A DNA stretch of 6,278 bases from Planctomycetaceae bacterium (GCA_003503535.1 DOCI01000211.1:4758-11035), one strand, 5' to 3'. Shown: positions 1-6,278, numbered from the stretch's first letter. Notes: generated by a model from the sequence alone, not told the origin. Translations and numbers: made by a program.

Positions 1-820
1 TATATGACAGACTGAATTTTTCAAAGTCGAGTACGGCTTCGGCAGAACGATCTGGGAATTTTTCCCGGAACCCATACAGCGGTCCATAAATGCCGTGCCA
101 GGTGTCGAGCCGTTGTTCAATCCATTTCGGTTTCCCTTCCAGATTAAAAGCTGAGTGGGGGTAGTTGACTTCGATATCATCAAATATGTGCTCGTATTTT
201 TCTTCCGGAGTAAATGGTGTATGCGGGGCCTTGTGGCCAAGAATCAGCATGTACGGTTTGTCTTTGGGCTGCTGCTTCATCCAGTCAACCGCCATATCGG
301 TCACGACGGTCGTGTAATAGCCGGGGATGACTTTTCGGTCGCCATTCACATTGAATTCGGTGTCGTAATACTGCCCCTGCCCTTTGTGAGTCACCCAGTA
401 ATCGAAGCCGGGACGTTTGGAATCATCAGCTTCTCCCATGTGCCACTTACCAATGTAAGCGGTTTCATATCCAGCGTCCTGCAGTCGCTTCGGAAAACTG
501 TCGAGATCGCGAGGATAATCAGTGAAATTATTTACAACGCCATGCGAGCTGGCATACAAACCTGACAGAAACGAAGCCCGGCTCGGTGAACAGAGAGAAG
601 TCGTGACAAACATATTCGAGAACTGAACGCCTTCTTCGGCCAGTTGATCGATATGTGGCGTCTTCAAATAAGGATGCCCGGCACACCCGAGTTGATCCCA
701 GCGTTGATCGTCCGTCAGTATAAAAATCACGTTCGGACGAGCCGCGTTTGCGATCTTCGAGAATCCAGTGATTGAGAAAACCATCGCAATCGCGACCAAC
801 AACAATAACTTCCTGCGCAT
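1..820 (-). CDS. Secreted sulfatase (formylglycine-dependent), 5' part; C-terminus outside window
   Basis: Type I sulfatase, hydrolysing sulfate esters, probably of sulfated polysaccharides, in the periplasm or outside the cell. The frame is open from the ATG at 820 to the window edge (273 codons). Residues 1-26 form a signal peptide: basic MRRK, a hydrophobic stretch, then an ANA-type signal peptidase I site. The mature part starts ARPNVIFILTDDQRWD with the metal-binding Asp pair D37/D38. The formylglycine motif C-x-P-x-R is CSPSR with C77 (codon 592-590). GKWH (K125, H127) and HKAPH (H200) supply further active-site residues. The stretch around 138-150 (GFDYWVTHKGQGQYY) recalls the GlcNAc-6-sulfatase / mucin-desulfating subgroup, but substrate cannot be fixed from half a protein. 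The start is supported by the signal peptide; AAAGGG lies 6 nt upstream as a modest ribosome site. A full sulfatase is usually 450-550 residues, so roughly half is missing. The family call is secure, the substrate is inference. Confidence 0.95.
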   Translation of the reverse strand, partial: MRRKLLLLVAIAMVFSITGFSKIANAARPNVIFILTDDQRWDQLGCAGHPYLKTPHIDQLAEEGVQFSNMFVTTSLCSPSRASFLSGLYASSHGVVNNFTDYPRDLDSFPKRLQDAGYETAYIGKWHMGEADDSKRPGFDYWVTHKGQGQYYDTEFNVNGDRKVIPGYYTTVVTDMAVDWMKQQPKDKPYMLILGHKAPHTPFTPEEKYEHIFDDIEVNYPHSAFNLEGKPKWIEQRLDTWHGIYGPLYGFREKFPDRSAEAVLDFEKFSLSY

Positions 821-964
821 ATCCCACCCTTTCGGAGTCAATCTAATAATTATTTCACTCAAGGATAAAGAGTGGCCAATGTGAATTCCAGTAATGCCAG
901 TAGGTTATTACGGAAACGTCACCTGTTCGCAGAAAACCGATCTATCCCAAAATCATTCCCTTCA

Positions 965-970
965 TATAAT
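965..970 (+). promoter_or_regulatory. Possible -10 box of the decarboxylase promoter
   Basis: An exact TATAAT lies 45 bp before the decarboxylase ATG, giving a predicted start near 977 and a leader of about 40 nt. No hexamer resembling TTGACA is found 16-19 bp upstream (the 17-bp position reads CTATCC), and there is no TG extension. A sigma-70-type promoter here is therefore plausible but weakly supported. Confidence 0.3.
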
Positions 971-1003
971 TCCTGAAGAGGCTCTCTCATCCGGTTTTAT
1001 TCC

Positions 1004-1008
1004 AGGAG
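1004..1008 (+). promoter_or_regulatory. Ribosome binding site of the decarboxylase
   Basis: AGGAG ends 7 nt before the ATG at 1016. It fixes the start of the decarboxylase and shows that the unusual Ser/Thr/Lys-rich N-terminal tail is probably translated. Without it, one might start nearer the conserved domain, but no in-frame ATG exists between residue 1 and Met97, which lies well inside the domain. Confidence 0.7.
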
Positions 1009-1015
1009 TTGCACG

Positions 1016-2743
<1,728 letters not shown>

Positions 2744-2751
2744 GCCATATT

Positions 2752-2773
2752 ATTCTGATCTCAAGATCAGAAT
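2752..2773 (+). terminator. Perfect 22-bp hairpin palindrome after the decarboxylase
   Basis: ATTCTGATCT (2752-2761) and AGATCAGAAT (2764-2773) are exact reverse complements, giving a 9-bp stem with a TCAA tetraloop just 8 nt after the stop codon. The position suggests transcript termination or 3'-end protection. The stem is AT-rich and no T-run follows (TCACTTGCG), so it is not a canonical intrinsic terminator. A dimeric-regulator operator is an alternative because the symmetry is perfect at DNA level. Confidence 0.5.
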
Positions 2774-2824
2774 TCACTTGCGTATTCTCTCCACATTGAT
2801 GCTTAGAGCTGCAGCAATCCTATG

Positions 2825-2860
2825 GTGTGCACATAAACACATTCTGCGTGTACATTAACA
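2825..2860 (+). repeat. Two imperfect 15-bp direct repeats, 21 bp apart
   Basis: GTGTGCACATAAACA (2825-2839) and GCGTGTACATTAACA (2846-2860) match at 12 of 15 positions and start 21 bp apart, about two helical turns, so a bound protein would sit on the same face of the DNA. They lie about 215-250 bp before the predicted sigma-54 transcription start. A role as activator sites is inference; no family consensus was matched. Confidence 0.35.
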
Positions 2861-2957
2861 GTTCGGTATGTGAATTCTCCACAATTTAGCATGTCGTGAA
2901 GGCTCTCATCATTTCATTAACCGCTTATTTGAGAACCGATTTTGTATTTTTTCTGCA

Positions 2958-2963
2958 TATAAT
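2958..2963 (+). promoter_or_regulatory. Isolated TATAAT hexamer (weak sigma-70 candidate)
   Basis: An exact -10 hexamer in GCATATAATC. The 17-bp-spaced -35 position reads ACCGAT and the nearest TTGAGA (2929-2934) is 23 bp away, too far. In AT-rich DNA a chance match is likely. It is listed only because a second, constitutive promoter for the DUF1559 gene would matter for interpreting the sigma-54 site. Confidence 0.2.
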
Positions 2964-3046
2964 CATGCGAATAAATAACGACTGAATCGTTTGGTGCCTG
3001 TATCATCTGAAATTGTATTCCTATGAGTTGTTGTGAACTCCAGGAG

Positions 3047-3062
3047 TGGCATGAGTATTGCA
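3047..3062 (+). promoter_or_regulatory. Sigma-54 (RpoN) promoter of the DUF1559 gene
   Basis: TGGCATGAGTATTGCA matches the RpoN consensus TGGCACG-N4-TTGCA at 11 of 12 defined positions. The -24 GG (3048-3049) and -12 GC (3060-3061) have the required 10 bp between them. Flanks also fit partly: AGGA upstream and an A three bases after TTGCA. Predicted transcription start is about 3073, leaving a leader of about 49 nt with AGGA 7 nt before the ATG. RpoN promoters need an AAA+ enhancer-binding protein; none is encoded in the window. Confidence 0.72.
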
Positions 3063-3121
3063 ATAAATACAGAGTGTAGTTTTTAATTCCCATCTATCGT
3101 CTTCTTACTTAGGAATTTTCA

Positions 3122-4141
3122 ATGAGCAAATTTCGTCGGCTAAATCACATTCGAAGTGGGTTCACATTGATTGAATTACTCGTTGTTATCGCGATCATCG
3201 CTATTCTTGTGGCATTATTGTTGCCAGCTGTACAACAGGCACGTGAAGCAGCTCGACGATCGAGTTGCAAAAACAATCTGAAGCAGATTGGCTTGGCGAT
3301 CCATAATTACCATGATATTCATCTGACTTTCCCCCCGGGTGGATTTGCTCCCGATGCGGCCACGAATCGAGGGGCTTCCTGGCTGACACGCATTTTGCCG
3401 CAAGTGGAACAAGGTGCTGCTTATGATCAGATTACCTTCGATGGCACAGACTGGACGATGCAGAGTAATCGAACCAACCGGAACTGGAACATTACCAATA
3501 CCTTGCGCGTGAAAACCTTCAATTGTCCATCCAGCCCACTGCCAGAAACACGAACGCAAAACACGAATACATCAACAGTAGCTCTTGGTGCTCCCGCTAC
3601 AATCACATACCAATTGGTGAATTACGTCGGAATCGCAGGCTCTTATGACAGCGGTCGTGATCTGGTCAGTCTGCCCTCACCGACTGCATGGACTGGTTAT
3701 TATCGCTCCAACTACAACGGAATTATTGTTTCTGTCGACACTCTCAATAATCGTCCGGTTCGATTGAAAGATGTCACCGATGGAACGACCAACACATTTG
3801 TCGTTGGAGAACAGTCTGAATATCGCGTTCGTACTGATGGAGTGAAAGAAGATAAGCGTGCCTGTAATCACGATGGCGGATCATGGTCATGTGGAGCAGG
3901 TGGTTCGACGGACTGGTGGTTGAACATGACAGTCGTTCGCAGTTCTATCAATGCAAAAAATGCTAACAATGGTCAGGAACAAGCTTACTACCGTCATACA
4001 CTTCTCACATCACCCCATAAAGGCGGAGCGCAGTTTGCCATGGCTGATGGTTCTGTGCAGTTTGTCTCTGATAATGTGAACTATGGCATTTTGACACGTC
4101 TTTGCGATAAAGGCGATGGCCAGCCACTCGGTGAATTCTAA
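3122..4141 (+). CDS. DUF1559 pilin-like secreted protein with prepilin N-terminus and H-X9-DG C-terminal motif
   Basis: Member of the planctomycete-expanded DUF1559 family; the molecular role is not established, and a pseudopilin-like surface or secretion component is the usual reading. The leader of 13 residues ends in RSG, followed by [20 protein letters not shown]: type IV prepilin peptidase would cleave after G13, and E18 is the conserved Glu5 of the mature form. The hydrophobic helix covers about 14-36, then the usual [30 protein letters not shown] block split by the helix end. A large beta-rich domain follows, and H299-x9-D309-G310 (in [12 protein letters not shown]) is the C-terminal signature. 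Cysteines at 135, 248, 257 and 328 may form disulfides. At 339 residues it has normal family length. The start is set by AGGA 7 nt upstream and by the leader. The promoter looks RpoN-dependent; an intrinsic terminator follows, then a small lipoprotein gene. Confidence 0.95.
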   Translation: MSKFRRLNHIRSGFTLIELLVVIAIIAILVALLLPAVQQAREAARRSSCKNNLKQIGLAIHNYHDIHLTFPPGGFAPDAATNRGASWLTRILPQVEQGAAYDQITFDGTDWTMQSNRTNRNWNITNTLRVKTFNCPSSPLPETRTQNTNTSTVALGAPATITYQLVNYVGIAGSYDSGRDLVSLPSPTAWTGYYRSNYNGIIVSVDTLNNRPVRLKDVTDGTTNTFVVGEQSEYRVRTDGVKEDKRACNHDGGSWSCGAGGSTDWWLNMTVVRSSINAKNANNGQEQAYYRHTLLTSPHKGGAQFAMADGSVQFVSDNVNYGILTRLCDKGDGQPLGEF

Positions 4142-4170
4142 GCTCCAATTGCTTATTGAAGTATGTGAAT

Positions 4171-4201
4171 AATGCAGAAGGATTCTCGCTCCTTCTGCAT
4201 T
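4171..4201 (+). terminator. Intrinsic terminator after the DUF1559 gene
   Basis: AATGCAGAAGGA (4171-4182) pairs exactly with TCCTTCTGCATT (4190-4201), a 12-bp stem with a 7-nt loop, ending in a short T-run (4200-4203, then CTC). It begins 29 nt after the DUF1559 stop. It also lies inside the longest reading frame of the next gene if that is started at the TTG at 4156, which argues for the ATG at 4246 instead. Confidence 0.75.
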
Positions 4202-4232
4202 TTCTCAGCCGATTTCTTTTCAAATCACTTCC

Positions 4233-4238
4233 GGGAAG
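4233..4238 (+). promoter_or_regulatory. Ribosome binding site of the lipoprotein gene
   Basis: GGGAAG ends 7 nt before the ATG at 4246. Together with the lipobox 18 codons in, and the terminator hairpin lying upstream, it decides this start over the TTG 90 nt earlier. Confidence 0.5.
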
Positions 4239-4245
4239 CAAATTT

Positions 4246-4647
4246 ATGCGTCAGTTTAGTTGTTTAATTCTCTTTAATCTCCTGCTTATCACAGGGTGTT
4301 CGAGAGGGGATTTCGATGCTCCTGCGTTGACCTCTGTAAGTGGCGTGGTCATGTCCAAAGGGAAGCCTATGCCAGGAGTCAATCTGGAATTCCGACCCGA
4401 AAACGAGGGGGCTCCCTCTTATGCGACAACCAATGAAACCGGTGAATTCGTACTCAACTACAGTGATGGTCGAAAAGGAGCTGTACCAGGTAGACACACT
4501 GTAAAAATGATTGAATCCTTTGCTCCGACCAGTGCTGAAGGAGGGGATGGCCCTCCACCAAAGCGACCGCCCGGACCGCCAAAAGAGAAAACGATGAAAA
4601 TTGAGGTGAAGGAAGAGTCTACGCCAATGGAACTTTCTTTCGATTAA
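4246..4647 (+). CDS. Small lipoprotein with carboxypeptidase-regulatory-like (transthyretin-type) domain
   Basis: 133 residues. Residues 1-17 are a lipoprotein signal (MRQFSCLILFNLLLITG) with lipobox I-T-G-C and lipidation at C18, so it should be membrane-anchored by signal peptidase II processing. Residues about 29-90 follow the regulatory-like beta-sandwich pattern: VSGVV..KGKPMPGVNLEF, then ATTNETGEFVL, then GAVPGRHTVKM. The remainder is Gly/Pro-rich (GPPPKRPPGPP, 102-112) and then a charged strand-like end. Genes of this type commonly follow DUF1559 genes in planctomycetes, which suggests a partner role, but no function is known. The frame stays open 30 codons upstream to a TTG, but that stretch encodes no signal peptide and contains the terminator stem. 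A separate promoter was not seen, so expression may rely on terminator readthrough. Its TAA directly abuts the NAD kinase stop codon on the other strand. Confidence 0.85.
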   Translation: MRQFSCLILFNLLLITGCSRGDFDAPALTSVSGVVMSKGKPMPGVNLEFRPENEGAPSYATTNETGEFVLNYSDGRKGAVPGRHTVKMIESFAPTSAEGGDGPPPKRPPGPPKEKTMKIEVKEESTPMELSFD

Positions 4648-5529
4648 TCAGTTGTCCGCTTGTTCCATATAGGTCTTGTAGGACAACTGTCCGTCCCAAC
4701 CCAACTTACGATGCAACGTTTCGTAGTAACTGTGATCGGGGAAGCGGACGAGTTGGCAATTCACACTGGCTTGACGAAAAGTGATCGAATCCCCCTGCTG
4801 GAAGGGACGGTGAATGTGACCATCGATCACAGCCAGGACATTTTCCTCTTCCTGAGGAAGTGTCAACGTGTAGGTGCAGTCGGCTCGGTCAACAATTGGT
4901 CGTATCGTCAATGTATGCGGACAGATTGGCGTAATCACGAAAGCGCGCATGGTCTGCTTCAGGATCGGACCGCCGGCTGAAAGGCTGTGAGCAGTCGAAC
5001 CAATGGGCGTTGCGAGAATCAAGCCGTCACCGCTGTAAGTTGTGACGGCTTCGCCATTGATGGCCAGTTCAACATCGAACATGTGCGGCGACTTTCCAAC
5101 ACGGACCGCGAGTTCATTCAATCCCAGATGATGTTCTTCAGAACCATCGGCCCGGTGAATAATCGCCTCGAACATCAACATCTCAGCGATCGCATATTTT
5201 CGATGAGCGACAAGATCGAGATTCCGTTGCAGGTCTTCCAGAGTTAAGTCGGCCAGAAAACCGAGTCGGCCCAGATTGATCGGCAGGATCGGAATCTGAT
5301 GATCTCCAAACTGACGGCAGGCCCGTAAAATCGAACCATCGCCGCCGAGTACGATTGCCAGCTCAGCATCGAGCTGTGCGTGATCGACATCTTCAGTCAT
5401 CGCCACACCCACGATTTCAATCTCTGGCCGCGAAGCTAAGCAAGGCTGTAACCTTTCCCATGCCTGACGCACATGCTCATGCGGACTGCGGGCAAGAACG
5501 ATCGTTCGGATTGTTGTGGGGGTATTCAT
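4648..5529 (-). CDS. nadK: NAD kinase (ATP/polyphosphate-dependent NAD+ phosphorylation to NADP+)
   Basis: Cytosolic enzyme making NADP+ from NAD+, the only known route to the NADP pool. At 293 residues it has normal bacterial length. Motifs in order: the phosphate-binding GGDGS (62-66, catalytic D64), NLGRLGFL (85-92), the NAD-contacting N138-E139 in GLNELAV, then [22 protein letters not shown] split over 166-187, and [10 protein letters not shown] (204-213). The common form of the third block is TPTGSTAYSLSAGGP; here Ile176 replaces the second Thr and His180 the Tyr, which is worth noting but not a sign of decay. The start is the ATG at 5529, followed by a short lead-in to the first strand ([11 protein letters not shown]). 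No good Shine-Dalgarno is visible; GGTAG is about 10 nt upstream. It lies 63 bp after the small membrane-protein gene on the same strand and may share its transcript. The stop abuts that of the convergent lipoprotein gene. Confidence 0.95.
   Translation of the reverse strand: MNTPTTIRTIVLARSPHEHVRQAWERLQPCLASRPEIEIVGVAMTEDVDHAQLDAELAIVLGGDGSILRACRQFGDHQIPILPINLGRLGFLADLTLEDLQRNLDLVAHRKYAIAEMLMFEAIIHRADGSEEHHLGLNELAVRVGKSPHMFDVELAINGEAVTTYSGDGLILATPIGSTAHSLSAGGPILKQTMRAFVITPICPHTLTIRPIVDRADCTYTLTLPQEEENVLAVIDGHIHRPFQQGDSITFRQASVNCQLVRFPDHSYYETLHRKLGWDGQLSYKTYMEQADN
4649..4689. repeat. Inverted repeat at the convergent gene junction (possible bidirectional terminator)
   Basis: CAGTTGTCC (4649-4657) and GGACAACTG (4681-4689) are exact 9-bp reverse complements with a 23-nt spacer. 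On the plus strand the dyad starts 2 bases after the lipoprotein stop. On the minus strand it spans the last codons and stop of the NAD kinase gene. No T-run follows in either direction, so termination is possible but not proven. Confidence 0.4.
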
Positions 5530-5535
5530 TACTGA

Positions 5536-5555
5536 AGTCTACCAGAAAATAGACT
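5536..5555 (-). promoter_or_regulatory. Small hairpin in the nadK leader
   Basis: AGTCTA and TAGACT form a 6-bp dyad with an 8-nt spacer, extendable by three pairs past one bulged base, ending 6 nt before the nadK ATG. It overlaps the place where a ribosome site should be, so it could lower translation. The stem is weak and may be chance. Confidence 0.2.
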
Positions 5556-5593
5556 CATACGGGAACCAAAACAGGAGATGGATATAGAGACAA

Positions 5594-6004
5594 TCAGAAC
5601 TGGTAAACCTTAATCGTCCAGTTACCAGTTCCCTCCATTTGAATGCGGTACTCACCCCCTTTTTCGTAATTGATGCCACCTTGATAACGGATCGGCTTGC
5701 CGGGCATTTCCATGAGGATGTCTTTGAGACCATCGTCCCGAATCCAGGCGATGCGTTTGATGCGGCCATCGTGTTCCCAGCGGAATTCCCAGAGGTTGCC
5801 GACTGTAAACGGGCCTGTTATGCCATCGTCCTTGCCGGAAAACTCAGCGACCAGTTCACGGTTTGCCTGAGGTGGCACATAGAAAATGTAGGAACAGACC
5901 ACAGTCAACGCAACGACCAGCAGAAACATCCCAAGACAGATCAGCGCGAAACCGCTGGCGGTTTTTACGCGTGCCTCTTTCATTGCGGGATGTTCTTGGG
6001 ACAT
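5594..6004 (-). CDS. Small single-pass membrane protein of unknown function
   Basis: I do not recognise a named family. The 136-residue protein (MSQEHPAMKEARVK...) has a short basic cytoplasmic end, one transmembrane helix at about 18-42 (ASGFALICLGMFLLVVALTV onward), and an outward domain of about 95 residues. The outward part looks like a small beta-sandwich: FTVGNLWEFRWEHDG (66-80), DDGLKDILME, then GGEYRIQMEGTGNWTIKVYQF at the end. The W-E-F-R-W-x-x-D/E-G ... G-x-W-T-I-x-V-x-Q pattern recalls a secreted domain seen in other bacterial hypothetical proteins, but I cannot name it. The frame is open 81 codons further upstream to 6247, but that stretch is full of repeats and hairpins and is unlikely to be coding. 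Neither Met1 nor Met8 has a clear Shine-Dalgarno, so the exact start is uncertain. nadK follows 63 bp downstream on the same strand. Confidence 0.7.
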   Translation of the reverse strand: MSQEHPAMKEARVKTASGFALICLGMFLLVVALTVVCSYIFYVPPQANRELVAEFSGKDDGITGPFTVGNLWEFRWEHDGRIKRIAWIRDDGLKDILMEMPGKPIRYQGGINYEKGGEYRIQMEGTGNWTIKVYQF

Positions 6005-6012
6005 AGGGTGAT

Positions 6013-6043
6013 GGTTGAATGTTAAGGGTTGAGGGTTGAATGT
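6013..6043. repeat. Short GGTTGAATGT / GGGTTGA repeats before the membrane-protein gene
   Basis: GGTTGAATGT occurs at 6013-6022 and again at 6034-6043, exactly 21 bp apart, with a tandem heptamer GGGTTGA (6026-6032, 6033-6039) between and overlapping the second copy. The array starts 9 nt upstream of the gene's ATG on the minus strand. It could be slippage-derived microsatellite DNA or a protein-binding array; the sequence alone does not decide. Confidence 0.55.
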
Positions 6044-6055
6044 CAGGTCTGAATT

Positions 6056-6061
6056 ATTATA
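6056..6061 (-). promoter_or_regulatory. Possible -10 box for the membrane-protein/nadK transcript
   Basis: TATAAT on the minus strand, 51 bp before the ATG at 6004. The 17-bp-spaced -35 position reads GTCGCC, a poor match, so this rests on the -10 alone. If real, the GGTTGAATGT repeats would lie in the transcribed leader. Confidence 0.2.
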
Positions 6062-6149
6062 CCCGTTCAAAGTCCAGTGGCGACCCGTGAAAGCAAAGTT
6101 CGATTCTTCACTACTGGATTTTATAAATAAATTCTTCGGGTTGTGTGCT

Positions 6150-6164
6150 ACTGGCTTCGCCAGT
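6150..6164. repeat. ACTGGC-TTC-GCCAGT hairpin
   Basis: A perfect 6-bp GC-containing stem around a TTC triloop, within GCTACTGGCTTCGCCAGTGC. It is compact and stable for its length and sits in noncoding DNA. It may be one copy of a dispersed intergenic repeat; that is inference. Confidence 0.5.
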
Positions 6165-6227
6165 GCTAAATGACTGTACGCGTATATTATGCAGTTGGAA
6201 AAAGATTGAAGTCGAAATGATTGGATC

Positions 6228-6260
6228 ATGGGCGTGGCCGTCCGCATTTCCCACGCCCAT
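6228..6260. repeat. 10-bp inverted repeat ATGGGCGTGG / CCACGCCCAT
   Basis: The arms at 6228-6237 and 6251-6260 are exact reverse complements with a 13-nt spacer. The GC-rich stem is clearly unlike its AT-rich surroundings. It may be a terminator for a gene beyond the right edge (no T-run follows it in the plus direction) or a REP-like element. Confidence 0.5.
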
Positions 6261-6278
6261 CACTTCGTTCTGGGACGT

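Larger units (their letters stand above)
821..1015. other. Divergent intergenic region between sulfatase and decarboxylase
   Basis: 195 bp separating the two divergently transcribed genes, so it must hold both promoters. On the plus strand it contains one exact -10 hexamer (965-970) and a good Shine-Dalgarno before the decarboxylase. On the minus strand I find no convincing -35/-10 pair for the sulfatase, only AT-rich sequence around 841-860. A short inverted repeat GTAAT...ATTAC and a doubled CCAGTA occur around 888-912; both are too short to interpret. Confidence 0.6.
2744..3121 (+). other. Long AT-rich regulatory region upstream of the DUF1559 gene
   Basis: 378 bp without a credible gene. 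In order it holds the hairpin at 2752-2773, a pair of imperfect direct repeats at 2825-2860, an isolated TATAAT at 2958-2963, a short dyad GAGTT-N6-AACTC at 3025-3040, the sigma-54 promoter at 3047-3062, and the ribosome site AGGA at 3111-3114. The distance of more than 250 bp upstream of the RpoN promoter is ample for enhancer-binding-protein sites. Confidence 0.65.
6005..6278. other. Noncoding stretch at the right edge with several repeats
   Basis: 274 bp with no supported gene. It contains the GGTTGAATGT repeats, a possible minus-strand -10 box, two perfect hairpins and AT-rich filler. The minus-strand frame running through it (6005-6247) has no ribosome site and no recognisable protein features. 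Confidence 0.6.

Noticed and set aside
155..565. Plus-strand open frame of 136 codons
   Set aside because: It lies antisense to the sulfatase, which has a signal peptide and all active-site motifs; the plus-strand product has no recognisable features.
528..827. Minus-strand open frame of 99 codons starting 7 nt upstream of the sulfatase ATG
   Set aside because: Out of frame with the sulfatase over the same bases; the sulfatase frame carries CSPSR and continues to the window edge.
3025..3040. Dyad GAGTT-N6-AACTC just upstream of the -24 element
   Set aside because: Only 5-bp arms and too close to the promoter for a usual enhancer site; likely chance.
4156..4245. TTG-started 30-codon extension of the lipoprotein
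   Set aside because: It would translate the terminator stem at 4171-4201 and bury the lipoprotein signal; the ATG at 4246 has GGGAAG 7 nt upstream and an N-terminal signal.
4660..5552. Three plus-strand frames of 65-106 codons within nadK
   Set aside because: Antisense to a gene with all NAD kinase motifs; no signals of their own.
6013..6043. Repeats considered as a CRISPR array
   Set aside because: Units of 7-10 bp at 21-bp spacing, with no repeat/spacer structure of CRISPR size and no cas genes.
6145..6170. TGGC...GC on the minus strand considered as a second sigma-54 promoter
   Set aside because: The GG-to-GC spacing is off by one base and the sequence is explained by the ACTGGC-TTC-GCCAGT hairpin.
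6005..6247. 81-codon N-terminal extension of the small membrane protein from an ATG at 6247
   Set aside because: The extension runs through two perfect hairpins and a repeat array, has no ribosome site, and would put a long polar stretch before the transmembrane helix.

Overview
The window looks like an ordinary chromosomal stretch from a planctomycete, of the Planctomycetaceae / Gimesia / Rubinisphaera kind; the genus is a guess. The evidence is a formylglycine-type sulfatase with a signal peptide, a DUF1559 pilin-like protein with the H-X9-DG C-terminal motif, and a small lipoprotein with a carboxypeptidase-regulatory-like fold directly behind it. This combination is very characteristic of that phylum. 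Base composition looks close to 50% GC by eye, with AT-rich intergenic regions. I see no transposase, integrase, CRISPR array, tRNA or rRNA.

Layout. (1) 1-820, minus: N-terminal 273 residues of a secreted sulfatase, cut by the window edge. (2) 821-1015: divergent intergenic region. (3) 1016-2743, plus: a thiamine-diphosphate 2-oxo-acid decarboxylase of the pyruvate/indolepyruvate decarboxylase group with an unusual basic Ser/Thr/Lys-rich N-terminal tail, followed by a perfect hairpin palindrome. (4) 2744-3121: a 378-bp AT-rich regulatory region with a near-consensus sigma-54 (RpoN) promoter at 3047-3062 and a 21-bp-spaced pair of direct repeats further upstream. (5) 3122-4141, plus: the DUF1559 pilin-like gene, followed by a strong intrinsic terminator (4171-4201). 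(6) 4246-4647, plus: the small lipoprotein. (7) 4648-5529, minus: NAD kinase, whose stop codon directly abuts that of the lipoprotein. (8) 5594-6004, minus: a small single-pass membrane protein of unknown function. (9) 6005-6278: noncoding DNA with short repeats and two hairpins.

How the genes relate. The DUF1559 gene and the lipoprotein form the one likely functional pair: a type IV pilin-like secreted protein and a lipid-anchored partner. The first is apparently driven by RpoN, as classical pilA genes are; the terminator between them would hold the second at a lower level. NAD kinase and the small membrane protein lie in the same direction, 63 bp apart, and could be cotranscribed. The sulfatase and decarboxylase are divergent and have no obvious functional link. 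The best leads are the sigma-54 promoter, the terminator between the pilin-like gene and the lipoprotein, and the dyad at the zero-gap convergent junction. All proteins here belong to known families or look like lineage-specific hypotheticals; I do not see a clearly new system.
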